Assembly (NCBI GenBank): GCA_052389435.1
Contig: JBQTIB010000060.1
Span: forward strand, 1-64,000
Direction of reading: 5' to 3'
DNA: 64,000 bases
Source of the DNA: JBQTKD01 sp052389435
GTDB lineage: Bacteria > Actinomycetota > Actinomycetes > Sporichthyales > Sporichthyaceae
A program made the translations under genes and the position numbers. Below the pieces are notes generated by a model that was given only the letters and a program-made list of their open reading frames with translations, searched no databases and was not told the DNA's origin. How positions within the stretch are numbered: position 1 is the first letter of the stretch; every line of letters starts with the position of its first letter. This document shows, piece after piece, positions 26,304 to 34,293 of the stretch.

Positions 26304-26749
26304 GCCTCGACGCGCTGGACGCCGCCATCGTGGCCCGCCTGCGCGCCGACGCCCGCGCCAGCTACGCCGAGATCGGCGAACAGGTGTCGCTGTCCGCACC
26401 GGCGGTGAAGCGGCGCGTGGACAGGCTGCTGGCCTCGGGCGCGATCCGCGGCTTCACCGCCGTCGTCGACCCGGCCGCGTTGGGCTGGGGCACGGAGGCC
26501 TACGTCGAGCTCTACTGCGTGGACCGCACCACGCCCTCGACCATGCGCGCGGCCCTGGCCGCCTATCCGGAGGTCGTCTCGGCCTCGACGGTCAGCGGCG
26601 AGCCCGACGCGGTCCTGCACGTGCTCGCCGCCGACGTCGCGCACCTCGAGCGGGTCGTGGAGCAGATCGGGGCGGAGCGTTTCGTCGCCCGCACCAAATC
26701 GCTCATCGTCCTCTCGCCGCTCCTGCGTCGCCAGACGCCTACTCGGTGA
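26300..26749 (+). CDS. Lrp/AsnC-family transcriptional regulator
   Basis: A 149-residue DNA-binding protein. The N-terminal winged helix-turn-helix reads LDALDAAIVARLRADARASY, then SLSAPAVKRRVDRLLASGAI. The C-terminal RAM ligand domain starts AYVELYCVDRTTPSTMRAAL. Lrp-type proteins sense amino acids. The GTG start overlaps the VanW stop. The likely targets are ddaH and rocD about 700 bp downstream on the same strand, because Lrp/AsnC regulators often govern arginine or ornithine catabolism. The last 11 nt overlap a convergent hydrolase gene. Confidence 0.92.
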   Translation: MSLDALDAAIVARLRADARASYAEIGEQVSLSAPAVKRRVDRLLASGAIRGFTAVVDPAALGWGTEAYVELYCVDRTTPSTMRAALAAYPEVVSASTVSGEPDAVLHVLAADVAHLERVVEQIGAERFVARTKSLIVLSPLLRRQTPTR

Positions 26750-27326
26750 AGCGGGCGCAGAACTCCAGCGACCGTTCCCAGCACAGCTCCGCGGCGGTCT
26801 CGTCGTACTCCCGGGACAGGGACGCGTCGGTGAACAGGTGGCCGGTGCCGGGGTAGTCGAACACCTCCGTCCGCCCGCCCGCCGCGCGGACGGCCGCCGC
26901 GCAGGCGTCGATCTCCTCCTGCTCGCGCCACGGATCGTCGGTCGTGCAGTGAATCTGCGCGGGTACGCCGGCGGGCCACGGGCCGGCGTCGAAGTGCGCG
27001 GGGTCGACCGCACCCCCGTAGAACAGAGCTCCCGCCACCTTCCGGGTCAGCGCGACGTGGGTCGCCATGGCGGTCCCCATCGACCAGGCCCCGACGAGGA
27101 ATCCGTCGGGCACCGACTCGGTCGCCCGGGCGGCGCGCGCGATCAGCTCGGGATGCCCGATTTCGCCCTCGGCGAAGGCCATCGCCTGCTCGTAGTCGTC
27201 GAAGACCTCGCCGTCGAACAGGTCGACGACGAGCACCTCGTGGCCGGCGGCGGTGAACCGGCGGGCGGCGTCGAAGATGCCGGGGCGGATGCCGAGGACG
27301 GAGTGGAAAAGCACGATGCGGGTCAT
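26739..27326 (-). CDS. Dienelactone hydrolase-family alpha/beta hydrolase
   Basis: A 195-residue hydrolase. The nucleophile elbow region reads FLVGAWSMGTAMA with the Ser in GAWSMG (dienelactone hydrolases often have Cys here). Asp lies in HCTTDDPW and His in DYPGTGHLFTD. The length fits the short DLH family. It is divergent from ddaH and overlaps the Lrp gene by 11 nt at the 3' end. Substrate unknown. Confidence 0.85.
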   Translation of the reverse strand: MTRIVLFHSVLGIRPGIFDAARRFTAAGHEVLVVDLFDGEVFDDYEQAMAFAEGEIGHPELIARAARATESVPDGFLVGAWSMGTAMATHVALTRKVAGALFYGGAVDPAHFDAGPWPAGVPAQIHCTTDDPWREQEEIDACAAAVRAAGGRTEVFDYPGTGHLFTDASLSREYDETAAELCWERSLEFCARFTE

Positions 27327-27369
27327 AGGAGAATCCTGCCCGCAGCCTCTCGTCGTCGAACCGACGAAC

Positions 27370-27398
27370 ACGCAACGAACAGCCGACTGGACGCAACG
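27370..27398. promoter_or_regulatory. Direct repeat ACGCAACG, 21 bp apart, before ddaH
   Basis: ACGCAACG occurs at 27370-27377 and again at 27391-27398, a spacing of exactly two helical turns. The pair lies 43-71 bp upstream of the ddaH start in the divergent region. Such phasing suits cooperative binding, perhaps by the adjacent Lrp-type regulator. Not proven. Confidence 0.35.
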
Positions 27399-27428
27399 TT
27401 TCTCGAAGCGGGGGCCCGGCGGAGTTCC

Positions 27429-27434
27429 TAGCGT
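27429..27434 (+). promoter_or_regulatory. -10 box of a leaderless ddaH transcript
   Basis: TAGCGT ends 6 nt before the ddaH ATG. A GGAGG lies between them but only 2 nt from the ATG, too close for normal ribosome binding, so a leaderless start is more likely. Confidence 0.5.
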
Positions 27435-27440
27435 GGAGGC

Positions 27441-28343
27441 ATGACGATCAGTGCACCCGAGGGCCGGCGCGCCCTCCCGCCGCGACGCTCCGCGGCCACC
27501 GTCACGACGCTGCCGACGGCGCGGATCGCGCGTCCGCGGCACTACCTCATGTGCCGCCCCACGTACTTCACGGTGACCTACACGATCAATCCGTGGATGG
27601 ACCCCACGATCCCGGTCGACACGGCCCTGGCGATGCGCCAGTGGGAGAGCCTGCGCGACGTCTACCGCGACCTCGGCCACACCGTCAGCTTCATCGAACC
27701 GATCCCGGGCCTGCCCGACATGGTCTTCGCCGCCAACGGCGGCCTGGTCGTGGACGGCAAGGCGCTCGGCGCGAAGTTCGCGAAGGAGCAGCGCCGGGCC
27801 GAGGGCCCCGCCTACGGCGACTGGCTGCGCGGCAACGACCTGTGCACCGAGTTCGCGTTCACCGCCGCGAACAACGAGGGCGAGGGCGACTTCCTCGACC
27901 TCGGGGAGGTGATCCTGGCCGGTACGGCCGATATCGACTGGCACCGTCGAACCGACCGGGCGGCGCACGCCGAGGTGCAGGAGTTCCTCGGCAAGCCGGT
28001 GATCTCGCTGACCCTGGTGGACCCGAGCTTCTACCACCTCGACACCGCGCTCACGGTGCTCGACGACCACCACATCGCCTACTACCCGCCCGCGTTCTCG
28101 GCCGGCAGTCGGGCGGTGCTGCGACGGCTGTTCCCCGACGCGATCCTCGCCAGCGACGCCGACGCCCGGGCCTTCGGTCTGAACAGCGTCAGCGACGGAC
28201 GCAACGTCGTCGTCCCGGTCCAGGCCGTCGACCTGATCGCGGCCCTCGGCGAGCGCGGCTACACCCCGGTCCCGATCGACGTGTCCGAGTTCCGCAAGTC
28301 CGGCGGCGGACCCAAGTGCTGCACTCTGGAGCTGCGCCCATGA
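27441..28343 (+). CDS. ddaH: Dimethylargininase / arginine-modifying amidinohydrolase
   Basis: A 300-residue enzyme of the guanidino-modifying superfamily. It hydrolyses methylated arginines (or arginine-like compounds) to citrulline plus amine. The catalytic His is H199 in SFYHLDT. The nucleophilic Cys is C293 in GGGPKCCTLEL (C294 is adjacent). The substrate Asp/Asn region is LPDMVFAANGGLV near residue 95. It is the first gene of a pair with rocD, with an ATGA stop-start overlap. The context suggests conversion of arginine derivatives toward ornithine metabolism. Annotation as dimethylargininase follows family custom; citrulline formation from free arginine is an alternative. Confidence 0.88.
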   Translation: MTISAPEGRRALPPRRSAATVTTLPTARIARPRHYLMCRPTYFTVTYTINPWMDPTIPVDTALAMRQWESLRDVYRDLGHTVSFIEPIPGLPDMVFAANGGLVVDGKALGAKFAKEQRRAEGPAYGDWLRGNDLCTEFAFTAANNEGEGDFLDLGEVILAGTADIDWHRRTDRAAHAEVQEFLGKPVISLTLVDPSFYHLDTALTVLDDHHIAYYPPAFSAGSRAVLRRLFPDAILASDADARAFGLNSVSDGRNVVVPVQAVDLIAALGERGYTPVPIDVSEFRKSGGGPKCCTLELRP

Positions 28344-29581
28344 CGATGCCACTCGCCCGCAGTGCCGTAGTTCGCTCGGGCTCCCCGAGCGTCCCTCGCT
28401 CCTCGCTCCTCGACCGCTGCGCGCACAACTACCACCCGCTGCCGGTGGTGGTGACCAGCGCGGAGGGCTGCTGGGTAACGGATGTGACGGGGCGTCGGTT
28501 CCTGGACTGCCTCGCCGCCTACTCGGCGCTGAACTTCGGTCACGGCCACCCGGACCTGCTCGCGGCCGCGCGGGACCAACTCGATCGCCTGACGCTGACC
28601 AGCCGGGCCTTCGACCACGACGGCCTCTACGAGTTCTGCGCCGAACTCGGGGATCTCGCGGGCAAGCAGATGACGCTGCCGATGAACACCGGCGCCGAGG
28701 CCGTCGAAACCGCGATCAAGGTCGCCCGCAAGTGGGGCTACACGGTCAAGGGCGTGCCTGCCGGGCAGGCCACGATCGTCGTCGCCGACGGCAACTTCCA
28801 CGGCCGCACCACCACCATCGTGTCCTTCTCCACCGACTCCGACGCCCGCGGCGACTTCGGTCCGTTCACCCCCGGCTTCCGCGTCGTTCCCTACGGCGAC
28901 GCCGCGGCCCTCGAGGCCGCCATCGACGACACCACCGTCGCGGTTCTGCTCGAACCCATCCAGGGCGAGGCGGGCGTGCTCGTGCCGCCGCCGGGCTACC
29001 TGCGGGCGGTTCGCGAGATCTGCACCCGTCACCGGGTCCTGTTCGCCGCCGACGAGATCCAGTCCGGCCTCGGCCGCACGGGAGCGACGTTCGCCTGCGA
29101 GCACGAGGACGTCGTTCCGGACCTGTACCTGCTCGGCAAGGCGCTCGGCGGCGGCATCGTGCCCGTCTCCGCGGTCTGCGCGGACGCGGACGTTCTCGGC
29201 GTCCTGAAGCCGGGTCAGCACGGCTCGACCTTCGGCGGCAACCCGTTGGCGTGCGCCGTCGGCCGTGCCGTCGTGCGGCTGCTCTCGACCGGGGAGTTCC
29301 AGGCCCGGGCGCGGGCGATGGGCGAGCACCTCCACGCGCGGTGCAACGCGCTCGGCCCGCTCGGCGTCACCGCCGTCCGCGGCCGCGGCCTGTGGGGCGG
29401 GGTGGACGTCGACCCGGCGGGCGCGACGGGCCGGCAGATCTGCGAACGCCTGATGGACCGCGGCGTGCTGGCCAAGGACACCCACGGCGCCACGATTCGC
29501 TTCGCGCCGCCGCTGACCATCGTCGAGGCCGAGATCGACTGGGCGATGGACGCCCTCGAGGAGGCGTTGCGCGCGTCCTGA
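28340..29581 (+). CDS. rocD: Ornithine--oxo-acid transaminase
   Basis: A 413-residue class III PLP aminotransferase. It moves the delta-amino group of ornithine to 2-oxoglutarate, giving glutamate semialdehyde. Typical motifs are MNTGAEAVETAIKVARKWGY, EPIQGEAGVLVPP and FAADEIQSGLGRTG, where the Asp holds the PLP pyridine. The Schiff-base lysine lies in LLGKALGGGIVPVSAV. The ATG overlaps the ddaH stop codon, so the two are translated together. The pair is followed by a strong hairpin. Family assignment is firm; ornithine specificity rests on similarity to RocD and on its neighbour. Confidence 0.94.
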   Translation: MTMPLARSAVVRSGSPSVPRSSLLDRCAHNYHPLPVVVTSAEGCWVTDVTGRRFLDCLAAYSALNFGHGHPDLLAAARDQLDRLTLTSRAFDHDGLYEFCAELGDLAGKQMTLPMNTGAEAVETAIKVARKWGYTVKGVPAGQATIVVADGNFHGRTTTIVSFSTDSDARGDFGPFTPGFRVVPYGDAAALEAAIDDTTVAVLLEPIQGEAGVLVPPPGYLRAVREICTRHRVLFAADEIQSGLGRTGATFACEHEDVVPDLYLLGKALGGGIVPVSAVCADADVLGVLKPGQHGSTFGGNPLACAVGRAVVRLLSTGEFQARARAMGEHLHARCNALGPLGVTAVRGRGLWGGVDVDPAGATGRQICERLMDRGVLAKDTHGATIRFAPPLTIVEAEIDWAMDALEEALRAS

Positions 29582-29594
29582 ACCGACGGCCATC

Positions 29595-29644
29595 GCATCG
29601 TCCGACGAACGGCGTCCCATGGGCCACGATCCGTCGGACGTTGC
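29595..29644. terminator. Bidirectional terminator between rocD and the SirB1-like gene
   Basis: A 13-position stem (29595-29607 with 29632-29644, one mismatch) contains the perfect arms CGTCCGACG and CGTCGGACG around a 24-nt loop. It lies between two convergent stops and has no U-tract. Confidence 0.6.
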
Positions 29645-29678
29645 GAGGATCTCGGGTCGGGCCCGCCCGCCGTCGCCG

Positions 29679-30527
29679 TCAGTTGAGCCGGGAGCGCGCC
29701 GTGCGGGCGTCCTGCCGGGCGCTCTTGGCGACCAGCGGCTGTTCTTCCTCGACGCGCTCGGCGAAGGTCTCCAACGCCGACGCCGCGCCGGCGAAGTCCC
29801 CGGTGCGCGCGAGGGTCTCCCCGTGCTCGCGGCGCACCTCCTCGGGGCAGTTGGGCATCAGCAGCGACAGTTCCAGCGCCCACAGCCGGGTCTTCACCCG
29901 ATCGGAGCGGGCCGCCCAGTTGCGGACGTTCGCCAGGATCCGAAACATCGTCCGCGAGGTGTCCCACGGGCGCAGGTCCCGGGCGGTCGGCTGATGGCCC
30001 ACCGCCCGGTAGACCGCGGCCACGGGGAAGGGCGTGCCGCCGGCGAACGGGTCGACCAGCACGAACGGCGCCCGCTCGGCCGCGACCGGTTCGACCAGCG
30101 ACCCCGCGGCCTCGTGGTCGCCGATGCCGACGACGAAGTGGCCGGGCAGACCGATGCCGTGGGCCGGCACGTTCAGCCGGCGCGCGACCTCCAACCAGAC
30201 CACCGACAACAGGATCGGCAGGCCGCGACGACGCCCGAGCACCTCGTGCAGCAGCGAGGAGCGCAGATCCTCGTAGTCCGTGGGCGATCCCGCGAAGCCG
30301 ACGTCTCCGCCGAGCGTCGCGCGCAGGTGACGGCCGATCGCCGCCGGACCGGCGTCCCCCGACAGCCCGGCCTCGACGATCTGCGCCAGTTGATCGAGCC
30401 GGGCGCGGAACGCGGCGACGTCGAGATCGCCCTGGACCTCCGCGCCCATCAGCAGGCACGGCAGGTCCAACGGCCCCGTGGGATCGCTGGCGGCCGCGAC
30501 GAACTCGGCCCGGCGTTCCAGGCTCAC
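29679..30527 (-). CDS. SirB1-family transglutaminase-like/TPR protein
   Basis: A 282-residue cytoplasmic protein. The transglutaminase-like part contains YEDLRSSLLHEVLGRRRGLP followed by ILLSVVWLEVARRLNV and LPGHFVVGIGDHE. The C-terminal part has a TPR-like helical repeat (LAGTGDFAGAASAL type). The usual catalytic Cys is not seen, as is normal for SirB1 proteins. The GTG start at 30527 overlaps the stop of the GNAT gene (GTGA), so the two genes are coupled. Function is unknown. Confidence 0.82.
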   Translation of the reverse strand: MSLERRAEFVAAASDPTGPLDLPCLLMGAEVQGDLDVAAFRARLDQLAQIVEAGLSGDAGPAAIGRHLRATLGGDVGFAGSPTDYEDLRSSLLHEVLGRRRGLPILLSVVWLEVARRLNVPAHGIGLPGHFVVGIGDHEAAGSLVEPVAAERAPFVLVDPFAGGTPFPVAAVYRAVGHQPTARDLRPWDTSRTMFRILANVRNWAARSDRVKTRLWALELSLLMPNCPEEVRREHGETLARTGDFAGAASALETFAERVEEEQPLVAKSARQDARTARSRLN

Positions 30528-31498
30528 GACGGGGCCACCCGATACCGGTACACGTGGTGCACGGACAGGCCCAGACGGTCGTACAGGGCCCGTGCGGGCT
30601 CGTTGGCGCTGGAGACCTGCAGGTAGGCGTGCCGGGCGCCCTGCGCGGCGCCGTGCGCAACGAGGGACTGCACGATCTGGCGCGCCAGTCCCCGGCGGCG
30701 GGCCGCGGGGCGGGTCTCCACGGTGGTGACGCCGACCCACCCGCGTTCGACGGTCGCCCGACCGATGGCCACCACCTCGCGCTCGAGGCGCACCTCGGCG
30801 AACACGGCCGACTCCGGAGCCGTCAGCACGCGTACGCCGACTTCCGGGACGGCGCCGTCGGCCCCGCACGCGTCGAGCCACTCGGCGCTGGGCGCCGCGG
30901 TGAGCCGGACGGGCGGAAGTTCGCGCGACGGCCCGTCGAGCGCCGCGACGTCCGCGGTCAGCATCAGCACCTCGTGGTTGTCCGGCGGGCCGGTCCAACC
31001 GCGCTCGCACAGGGCGGCCTCCAGCGCCGGCACGACGGGCAGCGCGAGGCTGAACCGGGCGGGCAGGCCGCGTTCGGCGTACCAGTCCCGCACGAAGCCG
31101 AGGGCCTGCTCGAGCGGGAGCCCGGGGTCGCCGAGGGCCAGCACCGAGTTGGCGCGCATCGTCCACCCCGACCCGGACCGGAGCAGCCAGTCTCCCAGCG
31201 GATGGGTCTGGGGAGCGGGCCAGCCGAGCGCCGCGACCTCCTGCAGGTCGCGCGGGGAGACCTGGGAGTGGGTGCGGGCGATCGCCGGCCGCGGAGGTAC
31301 CCGCTTGCCCGCGATCAGGGTGTCCTCGGCGATCTCGACGACGCTTCCGTCCCGGCGCTGTACCGCGAGGGTCCCGTCCGACCAGCGCACGAGCACCCCG
31401 ACGGCGTCCGACATGCCGCCCTCCGGAAGCAGCCGGCGCACCGAAACCCGAGCGCCGACGTCCTCCGGAGTGATGGAGTGAGCAAGACGCCACAGCAC
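30524..31498 (-). CDS. GNAT-family N-acetyltransferase with N-terminal SH3-like extension
   Basis: A 324-residue protein. The C-terminal GNAT domain carries the acetyl-CoA loop TVETRPAARRRGLARQIVQS and ends with NEPARALYDRLGLSVHHVYR. The first 75 residues are a separate small domain (ARVSVRRLLPEGGMSDAVGV, then VLVRWSDGTLAVQRRDGSVV) resembling an SH3-like barrel often joined to such acetyltransferases. The GTG at 31498 is preceded by a G-rich stretch. It is divergent from fdxA and coupled to the SirB1-like gene. Substrate unknown. Confidence 0.88.
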   Translation of the reverse strand: MLWRLAHSITPEDVGARVSVRRLLPEGGMSDAVGVLVRWSDGTLAVQRRDGSVVEIAEDTLIAGKRVPPRPAIARTHSQVSPRDLQEVAALGWPAPQTHPLGDWLLRSGSGWTMRANSVLALGDPGLPLEQALGFVRDWYAERGLPARFSLALPVVPALEAALCERGWTGPPDNHEVLMLTADVAALDGPSRELPPVRLTAAPSAEWLDACGADGAVPEVGVRVLTAPESAVFAEVRLEREVVAIGRATVERGWVGVTTVETRPAARRRGLARQIVQSLVAHGAAQGARHAYLQVSSANEPARALYDRLGLSVHHVYRYRVAPS

Positions 31499-31621
31499 TT
31501 TGCCCCCCCGTTTGTCTCCGGACTCGCTCCTGCCGGCGATACTAGGTGCGAGTTGCCGATCGACGTCGCACCGTCGAAGGGGCGCTGCTCGGGGCCCGTG
31601 CCTGCAAGGAGGAACCCACCC

Positions 31622-31948
31622 GTGACGTACGTGATCGCTCAGCCCTGCGTTGACCTGAAGGACAAGGCCTGCATCGAAGAGTGTCCGGTCGACTGCATCT
31701 ACGAGGGCGAGCGGATGCTCTACATCCACCCCGACGAGTGCGTCGACTGCGGCGCCTGCGAGCCGGTGTGCCCGGTCGAGGCCATCTACTACGAGGACGA
31801 CGTCCCCGACCAGTGGAAGGACTTCTACAAGGCCAACGTCGAGTTCTTCGACGACCTCGGCTCGCCCGGCGGCGCCGCCAAGATGGGCCTGATCAACCGG
31901 GACCACGCCGTGGTGAGCGCCCTGCCCAAGCAGGAGCACGACGAGTGA
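31622..31948 (+). CDS. fdxA: 7Fe ferredoxin (3Fe-4S/4Fe-4S)
   Basis: A 108-residue electron carrier. Cysteines C9, C17 and C50 fit the 3Fe-4S ligands. C21, C40, C43 and C46 fit the 4Fe-4S ligands, with C25 extra, as in mycobacterial FdxA. AGGAGG at 31607-31612 lies 9 nt before the GTG start. The dapC gene starts 10 nt after the stop, so the two form an operon, an arrangement common in actinobacteria. It may serve cytochromes P450 or other redox enzymes, and could in principle help reduce the NOS. Confidence 0.95.
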   Translation: MTYVIAQPCVDLKDKACIEECPVDCIYEGERMLYIHPDECVDCGACEPVCPVEAIYYEDDVPDQWKDFYKANVEFFDDLGSPGGAAKMGLINRDHAVVSALPKQEHDE

Positions 31949-31958
31949 GTCCCACCCG

Positions 31959-33053
31959 GTGAGGCTTCCCGACTTTCCCTGGGACCGCCTGATTCCGGCC
32001 AAGGAACGCGCGAGCGCAGTCGAGGGCGGCCTCGTCGACCTCTCGGTCGGTACGCCGGTCGACCCTGCCCCGAAGGTGGTGCAGGACGCGCTGGCGGCCG
32101 CCGCGAACGCCCCGGGGTACCCGCTCACCGCGGGCACCCCGGCGCTTCGAGAGGCCATCGCCGCGTTCCTGACCGGGCGTTTCGGCGCCCGCGGGGTCGG
32201 TGCCGGGAACGTGCTGCCGACGATCGGGTCGAAGGAACTCGTCGCGACCCTGCCCGGCCTGCTCGGGCTCGGGCCGGGGGACGTCGTGGCACACCCGCCG
32301 CTGGCCTACCCGACCTACGACGTCGGCGCGCGGCTGTGCGGGGCCACCCCCGTGCCCGCGGACGACCCGGCCGGGCTCGACGCGGCCGCGAGGCGGGGAA
32401 GGGTTCGGCTGGTCTGGGCCAACTCGCCCGCGAACCCGTCCGGTCGCGTCCAGACGCCCGCGCAGTTGCGGGCGCTGATCGCCTGGGCACGCGAGCACGA
32501 CGCGGTCCTGGTCTCCGACGAGTGCTACGCCGAGTTCGGCTGGGACGCCGACCCGGTCTCGGTCCTGCACCCGGACCTGTCCGGCGGTCGGCTCGACGGC
32601 CTGCTGGCCGTGCACTCGCTGTCCAAGCGCTCGAACCTGGCCGGGTACCGCGCGGCGTTCGTCGCCGGCGACGCCGCCCTGATCGCCGACCTGCTCGAGA
32701 TCCGCAAACACGCCGGAATGATGGTGCCCGCCCCGGTGCAGGCGGCGACGATCGCGGCCCTCGCGGACACCGAGCACGTCTCGGAGCAGCGGGAGCGGTA
32801 CGCCGAGCGTCGCGCCGTGCTGCGGCCCGCGCTGGAGGCGGCGGGCTTTCGCATCGAGTACTCCAACGCCGGGCTCTACCTGTGGGCCACGCGCGAGGAG
32901 GACTGCTGGACCAGCGTCGACTGGCTCGCGGCACGCGGCATCCTGGTGGCGCCGGGAGAGTTCTACGGCGCGGCGGGCCGACGGCACGTTCGCGTGGCGC
33001 TCACCGCCACGGACGAGCGGATCGCAGCGGGCGTGGCGCGCCTCGGCGGCTAG
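31959..33053 (+). CDS. dapC: Succinyldiaminopimelate transaminase
   Basis: A 364-residue class I/II PLP aminotransferase. It converts N-succinyl-2-amino-6-oxopimelate to N-succinyl-LL-DAP in lysine and peptidoglycan precursor synthesis. PLP contacts are seen in VWANSPANPSGRV and LVSDECYAEFGW. The Schiff-base lysine lies in HSLSKRSNLAGYR. The identity as DapC is supported by the fdxA-dapC arrangement typical of actinobacteria, and dapD and dapE lie a few kb downstream. It overlaps the next minus-strand gene by 4 nt. Confidence 0.93.
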   Translation: MRLPDFPWDRLIPAKERASAVEGGLVDLSVGTPVDPAPKVVQDALAAAANAPGYPLTAGTPALREAIAAFLTGRFGARGVGAGNVLPTIGSKELVATLPGLLGLGPGDVVAHPPLAYPTYDVGARLCGATPVPADDPAGLDAAARRGRVRLVWANSPANPSGRVQTPAQLRALIAWAREHDAVLVSDECYAEFGWDADPVSVLHPDLSGGRLDGLLAVHSLSKRSNLAGYRAAFVAGDAALIADLLEIRKHAGMMVPAPVQAATIAALADTEHVSEQRERYAERRAVLRPALEAAGFRIEYSNAGLYLWATREEDCWTSVDWLAARGILVAPGEFYGAAGRRHVRVALTATDERIAAGVARLGG

Positions 33054-33238
33054 CCCGCCGCGACGATGACCACGAAGGCGATCACCGCGATCGCCAGCGC
33101 GACCAGGGCGACGACGATCGGGCCCTTGGAGCCGGCCTTCTCCTCGTAGTGCTCGGCGCTGTTGACGAACGCCCGGAACATGGCGGTGTCGCCGCCGTGC
33201 GGCTCGCCGCCTCTGTTGTCACTGTCGATCTCGGCCAT
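33050..33238 (-). CDS. Small single-pass membrane protein
   Basis: A 62-residue protein. About 40 hydrophilic residues (MAEIDSDNRGGEPHGG, FRAFVNSAEHYEEKAGSKG) precede one strong C-terminal membrane helix, IVVALVALAIAVIAFVVIVA. It is a tail-anchored type. An upstream in-frame start at 33286 is less likely. Its stop overlaps the dapC stop by 4 nt. No function is known. Confidence 0.6.
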   Translation of the reverse strand: MAEIDSDNRGGEPHGGDTAMFRAFVNSAEHYEEKAGSKGPIVVALVALAIAVIAFVVIVAAG

Positions 33239-33328
33239 AGCGCGACGATAGACCCCGATGCCGGACGCGGCAGGCGTACGACACAACTCGGCAAAGCGCT
33301 GCGCCGTTGGGAACGGCGGCGGGCGCGG

Positions 33329-34288
33329 CTAGTCGTAGGCGCGCGGGTCGTAGGCCGGTTCCTCGACGTAGACCGTCCGCGGCTTCTCCTCGCGACGCGG
33401 CTGCGGAGCGGGGCGGTACTGCCGGGCCGGCGCAGCCGGCGCGGGCCGCTCCACGCGAGGCGCCGGTGTGGGCGCGGGATCGGGCTCGGGACCGGGCAGC
33501 GTCCGGATCGAATCGGCCACCGGGGCCGGGTCGGGGTTCCGCGGCGACGGGGGCGGCGGGTCCTCGGGCGGGGACGAGGTGCCGATGAGGTCGGCGAACA
33601 CCACGACGTTGTGCGTGTACCCGGCGTCCTGCGAATACGCCCCGCCGCAGGTGACCAGGCGCAGGACGGAGGTGGCGCTCGGCCCGTAGACCGCGTTGGT
33701 GGGGAAGGCGTCGCGCGGATACGTGGCGACCTCGGTGACGCGATAGGCGACCACGCTGCCGTCGGAGCGAACGATCCGGGCGACGTCGCCGGCGTGCAGC
33801 GCACCGAGGTTGTAGAACACGGCGGGGGCGTCGGGGGCGTCGAGGTGGCCGACGATCACCGACGGGCCGACCTCCCCGGGGCTCGACAGCCCGCGGTACC
33901 AGCCGGCGGGCGCGTCGCGGTCGTCCGGTGGAACCTCGAGGGTGCCGTCCGGAGCGAGGCCGAGTTCCATCAGCGAGGTGTCGATCCCCACCCGGGAAAT
34001 CGTCAGCCGGGTCGGCGCCGAGCGGTCCATGGACTCCAGCGGCAGCCGAGCCAGGGTGGGGTCCCCGCCGAGATCAGCCTGCAAACGGAGCGCCGCCTCG
34101 TCGATCGCGGCGGCCTCGGCCGCCGAGAGCGCGGCGGGAGCAGGCGGATCCTCCTCGCCGATGCCGAGTCCCACGGCGACGGCCGTCAGCCCGAGGGCCC
34201 CCAGCCCGCCCGCAAGGATCAGCCGAACGAGCCGACGCCGCCCGGAGGAACCGTCCGCGGAGGACGGTCCGGGCGGCGCCGGGTCCAT
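33329..34288 (-). CDS. Class F sortase
   Basis: A 319-residue transpeptidase anchored by an N-terminal helix (RLILAGGLGALGLTAVAVGL). The sortase core is at about residues 90-235. It shows SRVGIDTSLMELGLAPDGTL, the catalytic His in VIVGHLDAPD and the catalytic Cys in RLVTCGGAYS. The class F type is suggested by this motif set and the actinobacterial context. An unusual Pro/Arg-rich tail of about 80 residues follows the core. It starts 5 nt after the stop of a Ser/Ala-rich protein gene with a sortable C-terminus, its likely substrate. Confidence 0.92.
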   Translation of the reverse strand: MDPAPPGPSSADGSSGRRRLVRLILAGGLGALGLTAVAVGLGIGEEDPPAPAALSAAEAAAIDEAALRLQADLGGDPTLARLPLESMDRSAPTRLTISRVGIDTSLMELGLAPDGTLEVPPDDRDAPAGWYRGLSSPGEVGPSVIVGHLDAPDAPAVFYNLGALHAGDVARIVRSDGSVVAYRVTEVATYPRDAFPTNAVYGPSATSVLRLVTCGGAYSQDAGYTHNVVVFADLIGTSSPPEDPPPPSPRNPDPAPVADSIRTLPGPEPDPAPTPAPRVERPAPAAPARQYRPAPQPRREEKPRTVYVEEPAYDPRAYD

Positions 34289-34293
34289 CTGGA

